Source: an uncultured Clostridia bacterium (GTDB taxonomy: Bacteria > Bacillota > Clostridia > Christensenellales > UBA1242). Taken from it: a stretch of DNA of 11,305 bases. The number at the start of each line of letters is the position of its first letter. Position 1 is the stretch's first letter. Shown piece after piece: positions 1 to 5,813 of the stretch. The notes beneath the pieces are model-generated. The model saw only the letters and a program-made list of their open reading frames with translations, made no database searches and had not been told where the DNA came from. The position numbers and the translations under genes were made by a program. The stretch is from the NCBI GenBank assembly GCA_947089305.1, contig CAMUJQ010000033.1:1-11305 (forward strand), read 5' to 3'.

Positions 1-1
1 A

Positions 2-145
2 CTTACTTTTCAAAAAAGAGAAAGAGATTTACAAAGCAAACTTAAAAGGCAAATAGAAAATTTGCAAATGCTAAATGAAGGTTTGGCAATGGAAAATAAG
101 AGATTAACAGAAAAAATTTGTGGTAGCACTTTACAAAGCAAGTAA
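2..145 (+). CDS. C-terminal fragment of an unidentified coiled-coil protein
   Basis: An open frame runs in from the left edge and ends at a TAA at 143-145, giving the last 47 residues of a protein whose start lies outside the window. The visible part is highly charged, with spaced Leu/Ile/Met (for example LKRQIENLQMLNEG and MENKRLTEK), which looks like a coiled-coil tail. There is no membrane segment or recognisable motif, so no function is proposed. Its stop codon lies inside the spacer of the promoter proposed for the next gene. That overlap is compatible with a real gene end but does not prove it, and the short length leaves some chance that this frame is not coding. Confidence 0.45.
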   Translation, partial: LTFQKRERDLQSKLKRQIENLQMLNEGLAMENKRLTEKICGSTLQSK

Positions 146-158
146 AATATGTTATCAT
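130..158 (+). promoter_or_regulatory. Housekeeping-type promoter giving a probable leaderless transcript
   Basis: TTTACA (130-135), a 17-base spacer and TATCAT (153-158) form a good sigma-A-like promoter. Only 6 bases separate the -10 box from the ATG at 165, so transcription would begin at or next to the start codon. No Shine-Dalgarno sequence precedes that ATG, which agrees with a leaderless message. Confidence 0.55.
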
Positions 159-164
159 TAAAGT

Positions 165-425
165 ATGGAAGATGTTAAAGCATTTTTTAATGATGTTGGC
201 AATTGGATTTTTAATAATCTAATAAGGCTTAATCCACAAGTAAAAACAATTGTATTATTTATTTGTTTTGCCTTGCTTTTTTGGTGTATTCGTTGTTATA
301 TCTTAGGCGTTGGGAAAAAAGTTAAGGGGCTAGATGGAGTTGAGCGACATAGCAGTCAGACATTATTCTCTATTATTTTCGGAATTCTGATTTTACTATA
401 TGTAGTTTTATTGCTAATTTACTAA
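165..425 (+). CDS. Small two-helix membrane protein of unknown function
   Basis: This 86-residue protein is not one I recognise. It has an amphipathic N-terminus (about residues 1-22), a first hydrophobic helix at about 26-48 containing two Cys (C41, C44), a short basic and polar loop (KKVKGLDGVERHSSQ, 51-65) and a second hydrophobic helix at 66-85 that ends the protein. The loop is the most charged part and the likely cytoplasmic face. No Shine-Dalgarno precedes the ATG, but a promoter-like sequence ends 6 bases upstream, so the gene is probably read from a leaderless mRNA. About 80 bases and a separate candidate promoter lie between it and secG, so co-transcription is uncertain. It is likely a real gene because of its coherent membrane topology and its promoter; function is unknown. 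Confidence 0.6.
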   Translation: MEDVKAFFNDVGNWIFNNLIRLNPQVKTIVLFICFALLFWCIRCYILGVGKKVKGLDGVERHSSQTLFSIIFGILILLYVVLLLIY

Positions 426-432
426 AAATTGT

Positions 433-461
433 TTTACATTAATTAATTTATATGTTAAACT
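433..461 (+). promoter_or_regulatory. Candidate promoter for the secG-rnr unit
   Basis: TTTACA (433-438) is followed after 17 bases by TAAACT (456-461), a four-of-six match to the -10 consensus. It lies 44 bases upstream of the secG ATG, leaving room for a leader that contains the AAGGAG at 489-494. I see no convincing hairpin terminator for the preceding gene in 426-505. Confidence 0.4.
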
Positions 462-505
462 ATTTAAATTAAAAATGTGTTATTTTTTAAGGAGATATTG
501 CTTGT

Positions 506-799
506 ATGTTAAATTTTTTACTTGGAGTTGATGTTAGCCCAGATGCCTACACATGGCTTTCGATTTTAAAAATTGTTATGTTTGCATTAATTGCTGTTTG
601 TGCTGTTGTTCTTATTATTTGTATAATATTACAAAGCAATTCAGGTCAAAATGGAAATATTCTTAGTGGATCATCTGAAACATATTATTCAAAAAATAGA
701 GGGTCTACCAAAGAAGGTATTTTAAAAACTATAACTATTGTTTGTGCTAGCATAATATTTGTACTCGCTATTGCACTCACAATTATGTTGAAAAATTAA
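506..799 (+). CDS. secG: SecG, preprotein translocase subunit
   Basis: SecG is the small accessory subunit of the SecYEG channel and assists SecA-driven protein export across the cytoplasmic membrane. The 97-residue product has the family layout: a first membrane helix at about 20-42, a conserved Gly/Ser-rich cytoplasmic loop starting LQSNSGQNGNILSGSSE (42-58), and a second helix at about 73-94 running to the C-terminus. SecG proteins are usually 70-110 residues, so it is complete. AAGGAG lies at 489-494, 11 bases before the ATG, which is slightly long but clear. The gene heads a secG-rnr-smpB-ssrA cluster known from Bacillus and relatives; the carboxylesterase gene (yvaK/est) that B. subtilis has between secG and rnr is missing here. 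A hairpin with a T-run follows immediately (809-828). Confidence 0.93.
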   Translation: MLNFLLGVDVSPDAYTWLSILKIVMFALIAVCAVVLIICIILQSNSGQNGNILSGSSETYYSKNRGSTKEGILKTITIVCASIIFVLAIALTIMLKN

Positions 800-807
800 A
801 AATTGGC

Positions 808-828
808 GGGCGAGTGGCTCGCTTTTTT
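808..828 (+). terminator. Intrinsic terminator or attenuator between secG and rnr
   Basis: GCGAG (810-814), loop TGG and CTCGC (818-822) form a stem that two G-T pairs can extend, followed by six T. It lies between the secG stop and the rnr start. I see no new promoter between it and rnr, so partial read-through into rnr is likely, making this more an attenuator than a full stop. Confidence 0.6.
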
Positions 829-844
829 GATTTTAGGATGGGGA

Positions 845-3067
845 ATGATTATGACAGATTTTCAAAAAGATATTTTAAGACAAATTAACGAAACTTGGGA
901 AAAGGAAATTGATCTAAGATTTGTTGACAGAGATTTTGATTTAAAAACTCTAAGTCGCGATAAAGCGCTTAGAGAAATTTTTGATTTAATTGAAGCTGGG
1001 GATCTTGTTATGGTCAATAAAAATTGTTACACAACTTTAGCAAATAGTGGTTATATGCGAGGAACTGTTTCAGGAACTAAAAATGGATATGGCTTTTTAG
1101 AAAGAGAAGGTAATCTTGAAGATTTATTTATTTTAGAAAGAGATTTAAACGGAGCACTTAACGGGGATATTGTTCTTGCAAAAGAAAAACGATTGTCTAA
1201 TAGAGCGGCTGCAATTGTTGTAAAAATTTTAAAGAGAAAGGTAAAAACTTTTGTTGGAACTTATAAAAAAGTTCAAGGAGGAGGTTTTGTTACTCCAGAT
1301 GATAATAAGTTAAATGTTGATGTTTTCATTAAAAATTCAAATGCAAAGAATGCTCAGACAGGCGAAAAGGTTTATGTAAAAATTATTAGTTATAATGGCG
1401 ACCGTGGCAAGGTTGAAGGGCAAGTAATTGAAGTTTTAGGAAGTCTTGAATATAAAGGCGTTGATATATTAAGTGTTATTAGAAACTATGATTTATTTGA
1501 AGAGTTTCCATATAAAGTAGAAAGAGAAGCTTTAGTTATGCCTAAAACTGTTGATAGAACTCGCTATCCAAAACGTAAAGTTTATGAGGGCAATATTGTT
1601 ACTATTGATGGGGCCGATGCAAAAGATTTCGATGATGCCGTTTCAATTGAAAAAACTGAAAATGGATATATTCTATATGTTCATATTGCTGATGTTACAG
1701 AATATGTTTTAGAAGGTAGTGAACTTGATAAGGAAGCTTTTAAGAGAGGAACAAGTGTATATTTTCCTGATAGAGTTTTACCAATGTTACCTAAAGAGTT
1801 ATCAAATGGTATTTGTAGTTTAAATCCACATGTTGATAGACTAGCGCTTTCTTGCAAACTTGTTTTTGATAAATCTGCACAATTAATTAGTGGAGATGTT
1901 TTTGAATGCGTTATAAAAAGTAAACATAGAATGACTTATAGCGAAGTTACAAAAATTTTTGATGGCGATAAAGAGGTTCAGGAAAAATATGCTGACATGG
2001 TTGAAGACTTGTTTACAATGAGAGAACTTGCTTTGAAGTTGGAAAAATTGAGAACAGCGAGAGGGGCTATTGATTTTGATATTCCTGAAGTTCAAATTGA
2101 TGTTGACGAGAAGGGAAAAACGAAAGATATTTATAAACGACCAAGAGAAGCAAGTCATAGATTAATTGAAAGTTTTATGATTGTTGCTAATGAATTTATT
2201 GCTGAAAAGTTTTGTAAACTTGATATACCTTTTGTTTACCGCGTACACGGAGCGCCAGACCCAAGAAGAGTGGATTTATTTGTTGAATTTGCAGCAGGTT
2301 TTGGAGAGGCTTTTAAATTAAAGGGAGACGAATTAAGTAGCAGAGAACTTCAAAAGTTTTTAGATACAATTGAAGGAAAACCTTATGGAGATGCATTAAA
2401 TAAATTGGCTTTACGCACTATGCAAAAAGCAAAGTATTTAGATTTATGTGAAGGGCACTTTGGCTTAGCTAGTGAGTATTATTGTCACTTTACTTCTCCA
2501 ATTAGAAGGTATCCAGACCTTATTATTCATCGTATAATTAAAATGTATTTGAATGGCTTAATTACTGCTTCAAGAGAAGAAGATTTAAGAAGTTTTGTAA
2601 AAGAAGCTAGTGAAATAAGCAGCGAAAGAGAAAGACTGGCTGAACAAGCAGAACGTGAAGTTGATGAAATGAAAATAGCTGAATTTATGCAAAGATTTAT
2701 TGGCGAAGAGTTTGATGGCGTAATTACTGGAGTTACAAACTTTGGAATATTTGTAGGTCTTGAGAATACAGCTGAAGGCTTAATTCGTACTGAAAGTTTA
2801 CCAAAAGATAGTTATATTTATGTTGAAAATAAATTCATGTTGCAAGGTAAAATGCATACATATAGGCTTGGGGATAAAATTAAAGTTAAATTAATTAACG
2901 CTAGTCCTGTTACAAAGCAAATAGATTTTGAACCAGCCAAAGCAAAAAGCAAGGTTCAATTTAATAATAATGACATAAATGTGCAAGATAAAAATGCAAA
3001 AAATAAAAAAATTAATAAAAATAACAACAAAAAGGCGTTAAATAGCTCAAAAAATAGAAAAAAGTAA
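845..3067 (+). CDS. rnr: Ribonuclease R (RNB-family 3'-5' exoribonuclease)
   Basis: RNase R is a processive hydrolytic 3'-5' exoribonuclease able to degrade structured RNA, and in known bacteria it removes nonstop mRNAs released by tmRNA-SmpB. The 740-residue product has an N-terminal helical region, cold-shock-like RNA-binding domains (about 70-200, with GTVSGTKNGYGFLE), the RNB catalytic domain (about 235-560) and an S1 domain (about 618-697). The RNB metal-binding aspartates appear as D255, D261, D263 and D264 in TIDGADAKDFDDAVS, followed by HIADV (280-284). The family signature is visible around 538-562 (TSPIRRYPDLIIH). A Lys/Asn-rich tail (about 698-740) resembles the basic tail of other RNase R proteins. 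I place the start at 845, because AGGA (835-838) is 6 bases upstream. The in-frame TTG at 803 would put a terminator hairpin inside the coding region. ATG 851 is a weaker alternative. Confidence 0.95.
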   Translation: MIMTDFQKDILRQINETWEKEIDLRFVDRDFDLKTLSRDKALREIFDLIEAGDLVMVNKNCYTTLANSGYMRGTVSGTKNGYGFLEREGNLEDLFILERDLNGALNGDIVLAKEKRLSNRAAAIVVKILKRKVKTFVGTYKKVQGGGFVTPDDNKLNVDVFIKNSNAKNAQTGEKVYVKIISYNGDRGKVEGQVIEVLGSLEYKGVDILSVIRNYDLFEEFPYKVEREALVMPKTVDRTRYPKRKVYEGNIVTIDGADAKDFDDAVSIEKTENGYILYVHIADVTEYVLEGSELDKEAFKRGTSVYFPDRVLPMLPKELSNGICSLNPHVDRLALSCKLVFDKSAQLISGDVFECVIKSKHRMTYSEVTKIFDGDKEVQEKYADMVEDLFTMRELALKLEKLRTARGAIDFDIPEVQIDVDEKGKTKDIYKRPREASHRLIESFMIVANEFIAEKFCKLDIPFVYRVHGAPDPRRVDLFVEFAAGFGEAFKLKGDELSSRELQKFLDTIEGKPYGDALNKLALRTMQKAKYLDLCEGHFGLASEYYCHFTSPIRRYPDLIIHRIIKMYLNGLITASREEDLRSFVKEASEISSERERLAEQAEREVDEMKIAEFMQRFIGEEFDGVITGVTNFGIFVGLENTAEGLIRTESLPKDSYIYVENKFMLQGKMHTYRLGDKIKVKLINASPVTKQIDFEPAKAKSKVQFNNNDINVQDKNAKNKKINKNNNKKALNSSKNRKK

Positions 3068-3086
3068 AAAAAATTTGTTTTCCCTA

Positions 3087-3118
3087 TTTACAAATTAAAA
3101 AAAAAGGTGTATTATAAT
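3087..3118 (+). promoter_or_regulatory. Promoter overlapping the smpB ribosome binding region
   Basis: TTTACA (3087-3092) is followed by TATTAT (3110-3115) after 17 bases; a perfect TATAAT (3113-3118) overlaps it with a 20-base spacer. The next bases are the Shine-Dalgarno AAGGAG (3119-3124). Transcripts starting here (about 3122-3126) would lose part or all of that site, whereas read-through from rnr would keep it. The -35 box lies in the right arm of an inverted repeat (3072-3078 with 3090-3096). Confidence 0.5.
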
Positions 3119-3130
3119 AAGGAGAGAACG

Positions 3131-3592
3131 ATGGATATTGTCGCTCAAAATAAAAAGGCGCAATTTAACTACTTTTTGTTAGATAAATTTGAAGCGGGAA
3201 TAGTTTTAGTCGGCAGCGAAATTAAAAGTTTAAGAGAGCATAAATGTAGTTTGGTAGATAGTTTTGTGTCAATAATTGATAATGAAGTTTATCTTAAGAA
3301 CTGCGAAATTGCTAACTTTAAAAATATTGCTACTGCATTTAAACCTGATCCTAAGCGTGAGAGAAAGCTTTTATTAAATAAAGACGAGATTAAGAAACTT
3401 AAAAAAGCGCATAGTGAAAAAGGGCTAACTATTATTCCAACTAAAATTTATTTTAACAATAAAGGTTTAGTTAAAGTTGAAATTGCCGTGTCTAAAGGAA
3501 AACATACTTATGATAAAAAGGAAACTTTGAAAAATAAGGTCTTAGACATAGATGCCAAAAGAGCAATGAAAAGCATCAAAAACCTTGCCTAA
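3131..3592 (+). CDS. smpB: SmpB, tmRNA-binding protein
   Basis: SmpB binds the tRNA-like domain of tmRNA, carries it into the empty A site of stalled ribosomes and mimics a codon-anticodon duplex with its C-terminal tail. The 153-residue product matches the family throughout: NKKAQFNYFLLDKFEAGIVL (7-26), GSEIKSL (28-34), DPKRERKLLLNKDEI (73-87), KGLTIIP (97-103) and KGKHTYDKKETLK (122-134). The usual DKRE of the tail-proximal region is DKKE here (128-131). The tail from about 135 is basic and likely helical. I choose ATG 3131 because AAGGAG (3119-3124) sits 6 bases upstream and the protein then starts at the usual family position; the in-frame GTG at 3107 would place the Shine-Dalgarno inside the gene. 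The gene ends 16 bases before its RNA partner ssrA, the usual arrangement in Firmicutes. Confidence 0.95.
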   Translation: MDIVAQNKKAQFNYFLLDKFEAGIVLVGSEIKSLREHKCSLVDSFVSIIDNEVYLKNCEIANFKNIATAFKPDPKRERKLLLNKDEIKKLKKAHSEKGLTIIPTKIYFNNKGLVKVEIAVSKGKHTYDKKETLKNKVLDIDAKRAMKSIKNLA

Positions 3593-3608
3593 ACCCAAGG
3601 AAAAATTT

Positions 3609-3975
3609 GGGGGCGACTTGGTTTCGACGGTTAGATTTGTTCAAATCAAATTGCAAGTCGCAGGGCAGTCTGCGTTATCAATAGCAAAAAAAATAAATGC
3701 AGATAGCAATAATGCTATGGCATACGCTGCTTAGTTTAAACTAAGATCGTATCCCGTTTTTTAGAAAAGTGCTTGCGTATTCTAAAAGGCGAAAACACTA
3801 GCAAGCTTTTAAATGGATTATGCTAAGGAATCTATTTATAAAATCTACTTGGCTTTAAGTTAAAACATTTTGTTTTGTTTTGAGTTTAACTTTAAGTTTT
3901 TAAAACAAAACTAAGCTTGTAGTAATTTGTTTTAGCACTAATCGGACGCGGGTTCAATTCCCGCCGCTTCCACCA
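3609..3975 (+). ncRNA. ssrA: tmRNA (transfer-messenger RNA), one-piece form
   Basis: tmRNA rescues ribosomes stalled on broken messages and encodes a degradation tag. The 5' end GGGGGCG pairs with the 3' end CGCTTCC (two G-U pairs) to make the 7-bp acceptor stem; a discriminator A and encoded CCA end at 3975. The T arm is GCGGG-TTCAATT-CCCGC (about 3944-3965), and helix 2 pairs GGTTAG with CTAATC. The start resembles other tmRNAs (ACTTGGTTTCGACGG). A PK1 stem CGCAG/CTGCG (3659-3674) precedes the tag frame. A hairpin CTTAGTTTAAACTAAG (3730-3745) contains the tag stop, and pseudoknots follow (GCTTGC/GCAAGC with TTTTAGAA/TTCTAAAA). A-T-rich interleaved stems at about 3853-3911 look like PK4. I see no promoter in the 16 bases after smpB and no terminator after the CCA, so it is probably processed from a longer transcript. 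Confidence 0.95.
3684..3734 (+). other. tmRNA tag-peptide reading frame
   Basis: Resume codon GCA (3684-3686) opens a 16-codon frame, AKKINADSNNAMAYAA, ending at TAG (3732-3734) in the stem of a perfect hairpin. Added to the alanine carried by tmRNA, this gives a 17-residue degradation tag. The hydrophobic small C-terminus ending AA is what ClpXP-type proteases recognise. The terminal AYAA differs from the more common ALAA or AVAA endings. Confidence 0.85.
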
Positions 3976-3999
3976 AAATATTAAGGAGAATTTTTTAAT

Positions 4000-5763
4000 A
4001 TGACACCACTAGAAATATTTTTATCAATTTTAGCAATAGTTGCAATTATCGCAGTTGTAAGTATAGTTTTAGTTTTAATCACAAATTTACTTTTAAATGT
4101 TTTAGATAAAAATAGAAATAAAGACATTGTTTCTGTTTACTCTGAAAAAAAGAATAAAAAGAAAAAGAAAGAAGAAGTTGTTGTAAGTTATGATGAAGCT
4201 GAAAAAGTGGAAAATAATAAAGAGGAAATAGTAACTTCTTATGTTGGTTACGATGAAGAGATTGCAAAAAAAGAAGAAGAAGAACTTTTAAAACTTAGAG
4301 AAGAAGAAAAAAATCAAAATACTAAAACTATTGTTAAAGAAGAAAAATATGACGATTTATTTGACGATGAATTTTTTGAAAAATATGGCGTAAAAGAAGA
4401 ACCAAAAAGAACTAAAGAAGATCGTATTGCTGATATTTTAGAAAAATATGAAGATATTGTTGCAGAGCAATCTGATATTGATGATGCTGAGGAAGAACTT
4501 AACGATTTAAAACTTATTGAAAAAAGCATTAAAGATGCTGAAAAAGAACATAAAGCTGAAATTAAAAACTTAGAAAAAGAAATTAATAGTTTAACAAAAT
4601 CTGTAAATAAAGAAACTAATGATGAAGAAAGAGAAAGACTTCAAAAAGAATTAGATGAAATTATTGCAGCGAAAGAAGATCTTGTTGAAGCTGTTGAATT
4701 TGCTAGTGATGAATTAATTAGAATTAAGAGTGAAAAAGAAGAAGTAACACGCGAACTTAGTTCTAAAAATAAAGAAATTGAAAGACTTAGAACAGAAATA
4801 GAAGAAACAAAACGTCTTGCTGTTGAATCACAAAACATTGAAATTGAAAGACTTAGAATTGAACTTGAAGAAGCTAAAGGAAATAGCGCTAAAGCAGATG
4901 AAGTAGAACGCCTTAAAGCAGAACTTGAAAGAATTAAAACTGAAGCTAGTTTAACTAGAGATGAAGAAATTGAAAAATTAAGAGCTGAAATTGAAGAGGC
5001 TAAACGTGCAAGCGAACTTGATAAACAAGCTGAGTTAGAAGCACTCAAAGAACAACTTGAACGTGAAAAAGAATATGATTCTCTAGAAAAAGAACAAGAA
5101 ATTGATAAGCTTAAAGTTGAACTTGAAGAACTTAGAAAATCTAATAGTGATGCATTTGCAGTTGCTAGTGAACTTGAAGAACTTAAAGAAGAATTAAGAC
5201 TTGCTAAAGAAAGCAAAGAAAATAACGAAAATGCTAGAATTAAAGAACTTGAACAAGAAATTGTAGAACTTAAAAATCGTAAACCAGAAGTTGTTACTGA
5301 AACTGAAAAAGTTGTTGTTGGTGGCGCTATGGATGAACAAGAGTTACTTGAAAGAATTGATGTAATTAAAACTCGTATGAAAGAAAACGACAAAGAATTA
5401 AAACGTGTTAAGAAAGATTATATTCCACTTGAACGTGTTAGAAAATCTCTTGAAAGTGACCAACGTAAACTTCGTCGTAAAGAAGCACTATTTGTTAAAA
5501 AACATACATTGCTTTATGGGGTTAACAATTATGCCGATATAGACGATGAAAAAGCAAAAGAACTTACTGAAGAATATGAATGGCTTGAAGGTCTTAAAAT
5601 CAGCGTTAAGCAAAGTGAAGAAGTTTTGGCTAAGAATAAAGATAGATTACCAGCTCTTGAACAAGCTTATAAGATTTTAGTTAAAAACGAAAAACAATAT
5701 AAAGCTGATCTTGAAGAATATGAAAAACAACTTGCTGAACTTAGAGTAAACGATAATAATTAA
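4000..5763 (+). CDS. Membrane-anchored long coiled-coil protein of unknown function
   Basis: I do not recognise this 587-residue protein. It has one N-terminal membrane helix (about 5-33) followed by a Lys-rich stretch (NKKKKKEE, 52-59), so the body should be cytoplasmic. An acidic, less regular region (about 60-140) leads into a very long Glu/Lys/Leu coiled coil (about 145-435) containing seven or more units with a 22-residue period (259-421). A separate C-terminal helical part (about 441-587) has more distinctive sequence, including KKDYIPLERVRKSLESDQRK and LLYGVNNYADIDDEKAKELTEE, and may be the conserved functional domain. The topology is like that of EzrA, the Firmicute division regulator, but I see no sequence basis for equating them. 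AAGGAG (3983-3988) is 11 bases before the ATG and 7 bases after the tmRNA CCA, so it is probably co-transcribed with ssrA. A scaffold or envelope-organising role is inference. Confidence 0.85.
   Translation: MTPLEIFLSILAIVAIIAVVSIVLVLITNLLLNVLDKNRNKDIVSVYSEKKNKKKKKEEVVVSYDEAEKVENNKEEIVTSYVGYDEEIAKKEEEELLKLREEEKNQNTKTIVKEEKYDDLFDDEFFEKYGVKEEPKRTKEDRIADILEKYEDIVAEQSDIDDAEEELNDLKLIEKSIKDAEKEHKAEIKNLEKEINSLTKSVNKETNDEERERLQKELDEIIAAKEDLVEAVEFASDELIRIKSEKEEVTRELSSKNKEIERLRTEIEETKRLAVESQNIEIERLRIELEEAKGNSAKADEVERLKAELERIKTEASLTRDEEIEKLRAEIEEAKRASELDKQAELEALKEQLEREKEYDSLEKEQEIDKLKVELEELRKSNSDAFAVASELEELKEELRLAKESKENNENARIKELEQEIVELKNRKPEVVTETEKVVVGGAMDEQELLERIDVIKTRMKENDKELKRVKKDYIPLERVRKSLESDQRKLRRKEALFVKKHTLLYGVNNYADIDDEKAKELTEEYEWLEGLKISVKQSEEVLAKNKDRLPALEQAYKILVKNEKQYKADLEEYEKQLAELRVNDNN
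4774..5277 (+). repeat. 22-residue (66-bp) tandem repeats within the coiled-coil gene
   Basis: Units of the form E-I/V/L-E-x-L-(K/R)-x-E-(I/L)-E begin at residues 259, 281, 301, 323, 345, 367, 391 and 413, with spacings 22, 20, 22, 22, 22, 24 and 22. At DNA level the first two units (4774 and 4840) share a near-identical opening, so some duplication is recent; the others have diverged. A 22-residue spacing equals two hendecads or three heptads plus one residue. Confidence 0.7.
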
Positions 5764-5790
5764 AAATAGCCCGCAAGGGTTATTTTTTTA
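5764..5790 (+). terminator. Intrinsic terminator after the coiled-coil gene
   Basis: AAATAGCCC (5764-5772), a GCAA tetraloop (5773-5776) and GGGTTATTT (5777-5785) form a 9-bp stem with one G-T pair, followed by further T residues to 5789. It begins directly after the stop codon and ends the left plus-strand unit. Confidence 0.85.
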
Positions 5791-5802
5791 TTTTACAAAG
5801 TA

Positions 5803-5808
5803 TATAAT
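5803..5808 (+). promoter_or_regulatory. -10 box for uppP, predicted leaderless
   Basis: A perfect TATAAT at 5803-5808 lies 5 bases before the ATG at 5814. The -35 position (about 5780-5785, TTATTT) is poor and overlaps the T-run of the preceding terminator. There is no Shine-Dalgarno. Transcription would start at about the ATG, giving a leaderless mRNA. Confidence 0.5.
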
Positions 5809-5813
5809 TTAAC

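Noticed and set aside
1883..2158. A 91-residue minus-strand open frame inside rnr.
   Set aside because: It lies fully within the strongly conserved RNB domain of RNase R and has no start signals.
3072..3096. Hairpin AATTTGT/ACAAATT between rnr and smpB, considered as a terminator.
   Set aside because: On the plus strand it is followed by A residues, not T. It could only terminate minus-strand transcription, and no minus-strand gene lies here.
3107..3130. GTG at 3107 as the smpB start.
   Set aside because: It would put the clear AAGGAG Shine-Dalgarno inside the gene and add an N-terminus not seen in SmpB proteins; ATG 3131 fits better.
4641..5393. A 250-residue minus-strand open frame, very rich in Ser, opposite the coiled-coil gene.
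   Set aside because: It is the antisense shadow of repeated GAA/CTT-type codons in the coiled coil; its Ser/Leu-only composition and lack of a ribosome site argue against coding. The smaller minus-strand frames at 4079-4267 and 4314-4529 are the same effect.
5791..5800. TTTACA at 5792-5797 as the -35 box of uppP.
   Set aside because: It is only 5 bases from the TATAAT box, far too close, and no -10 box lies 17 bases downstream outside the gene.
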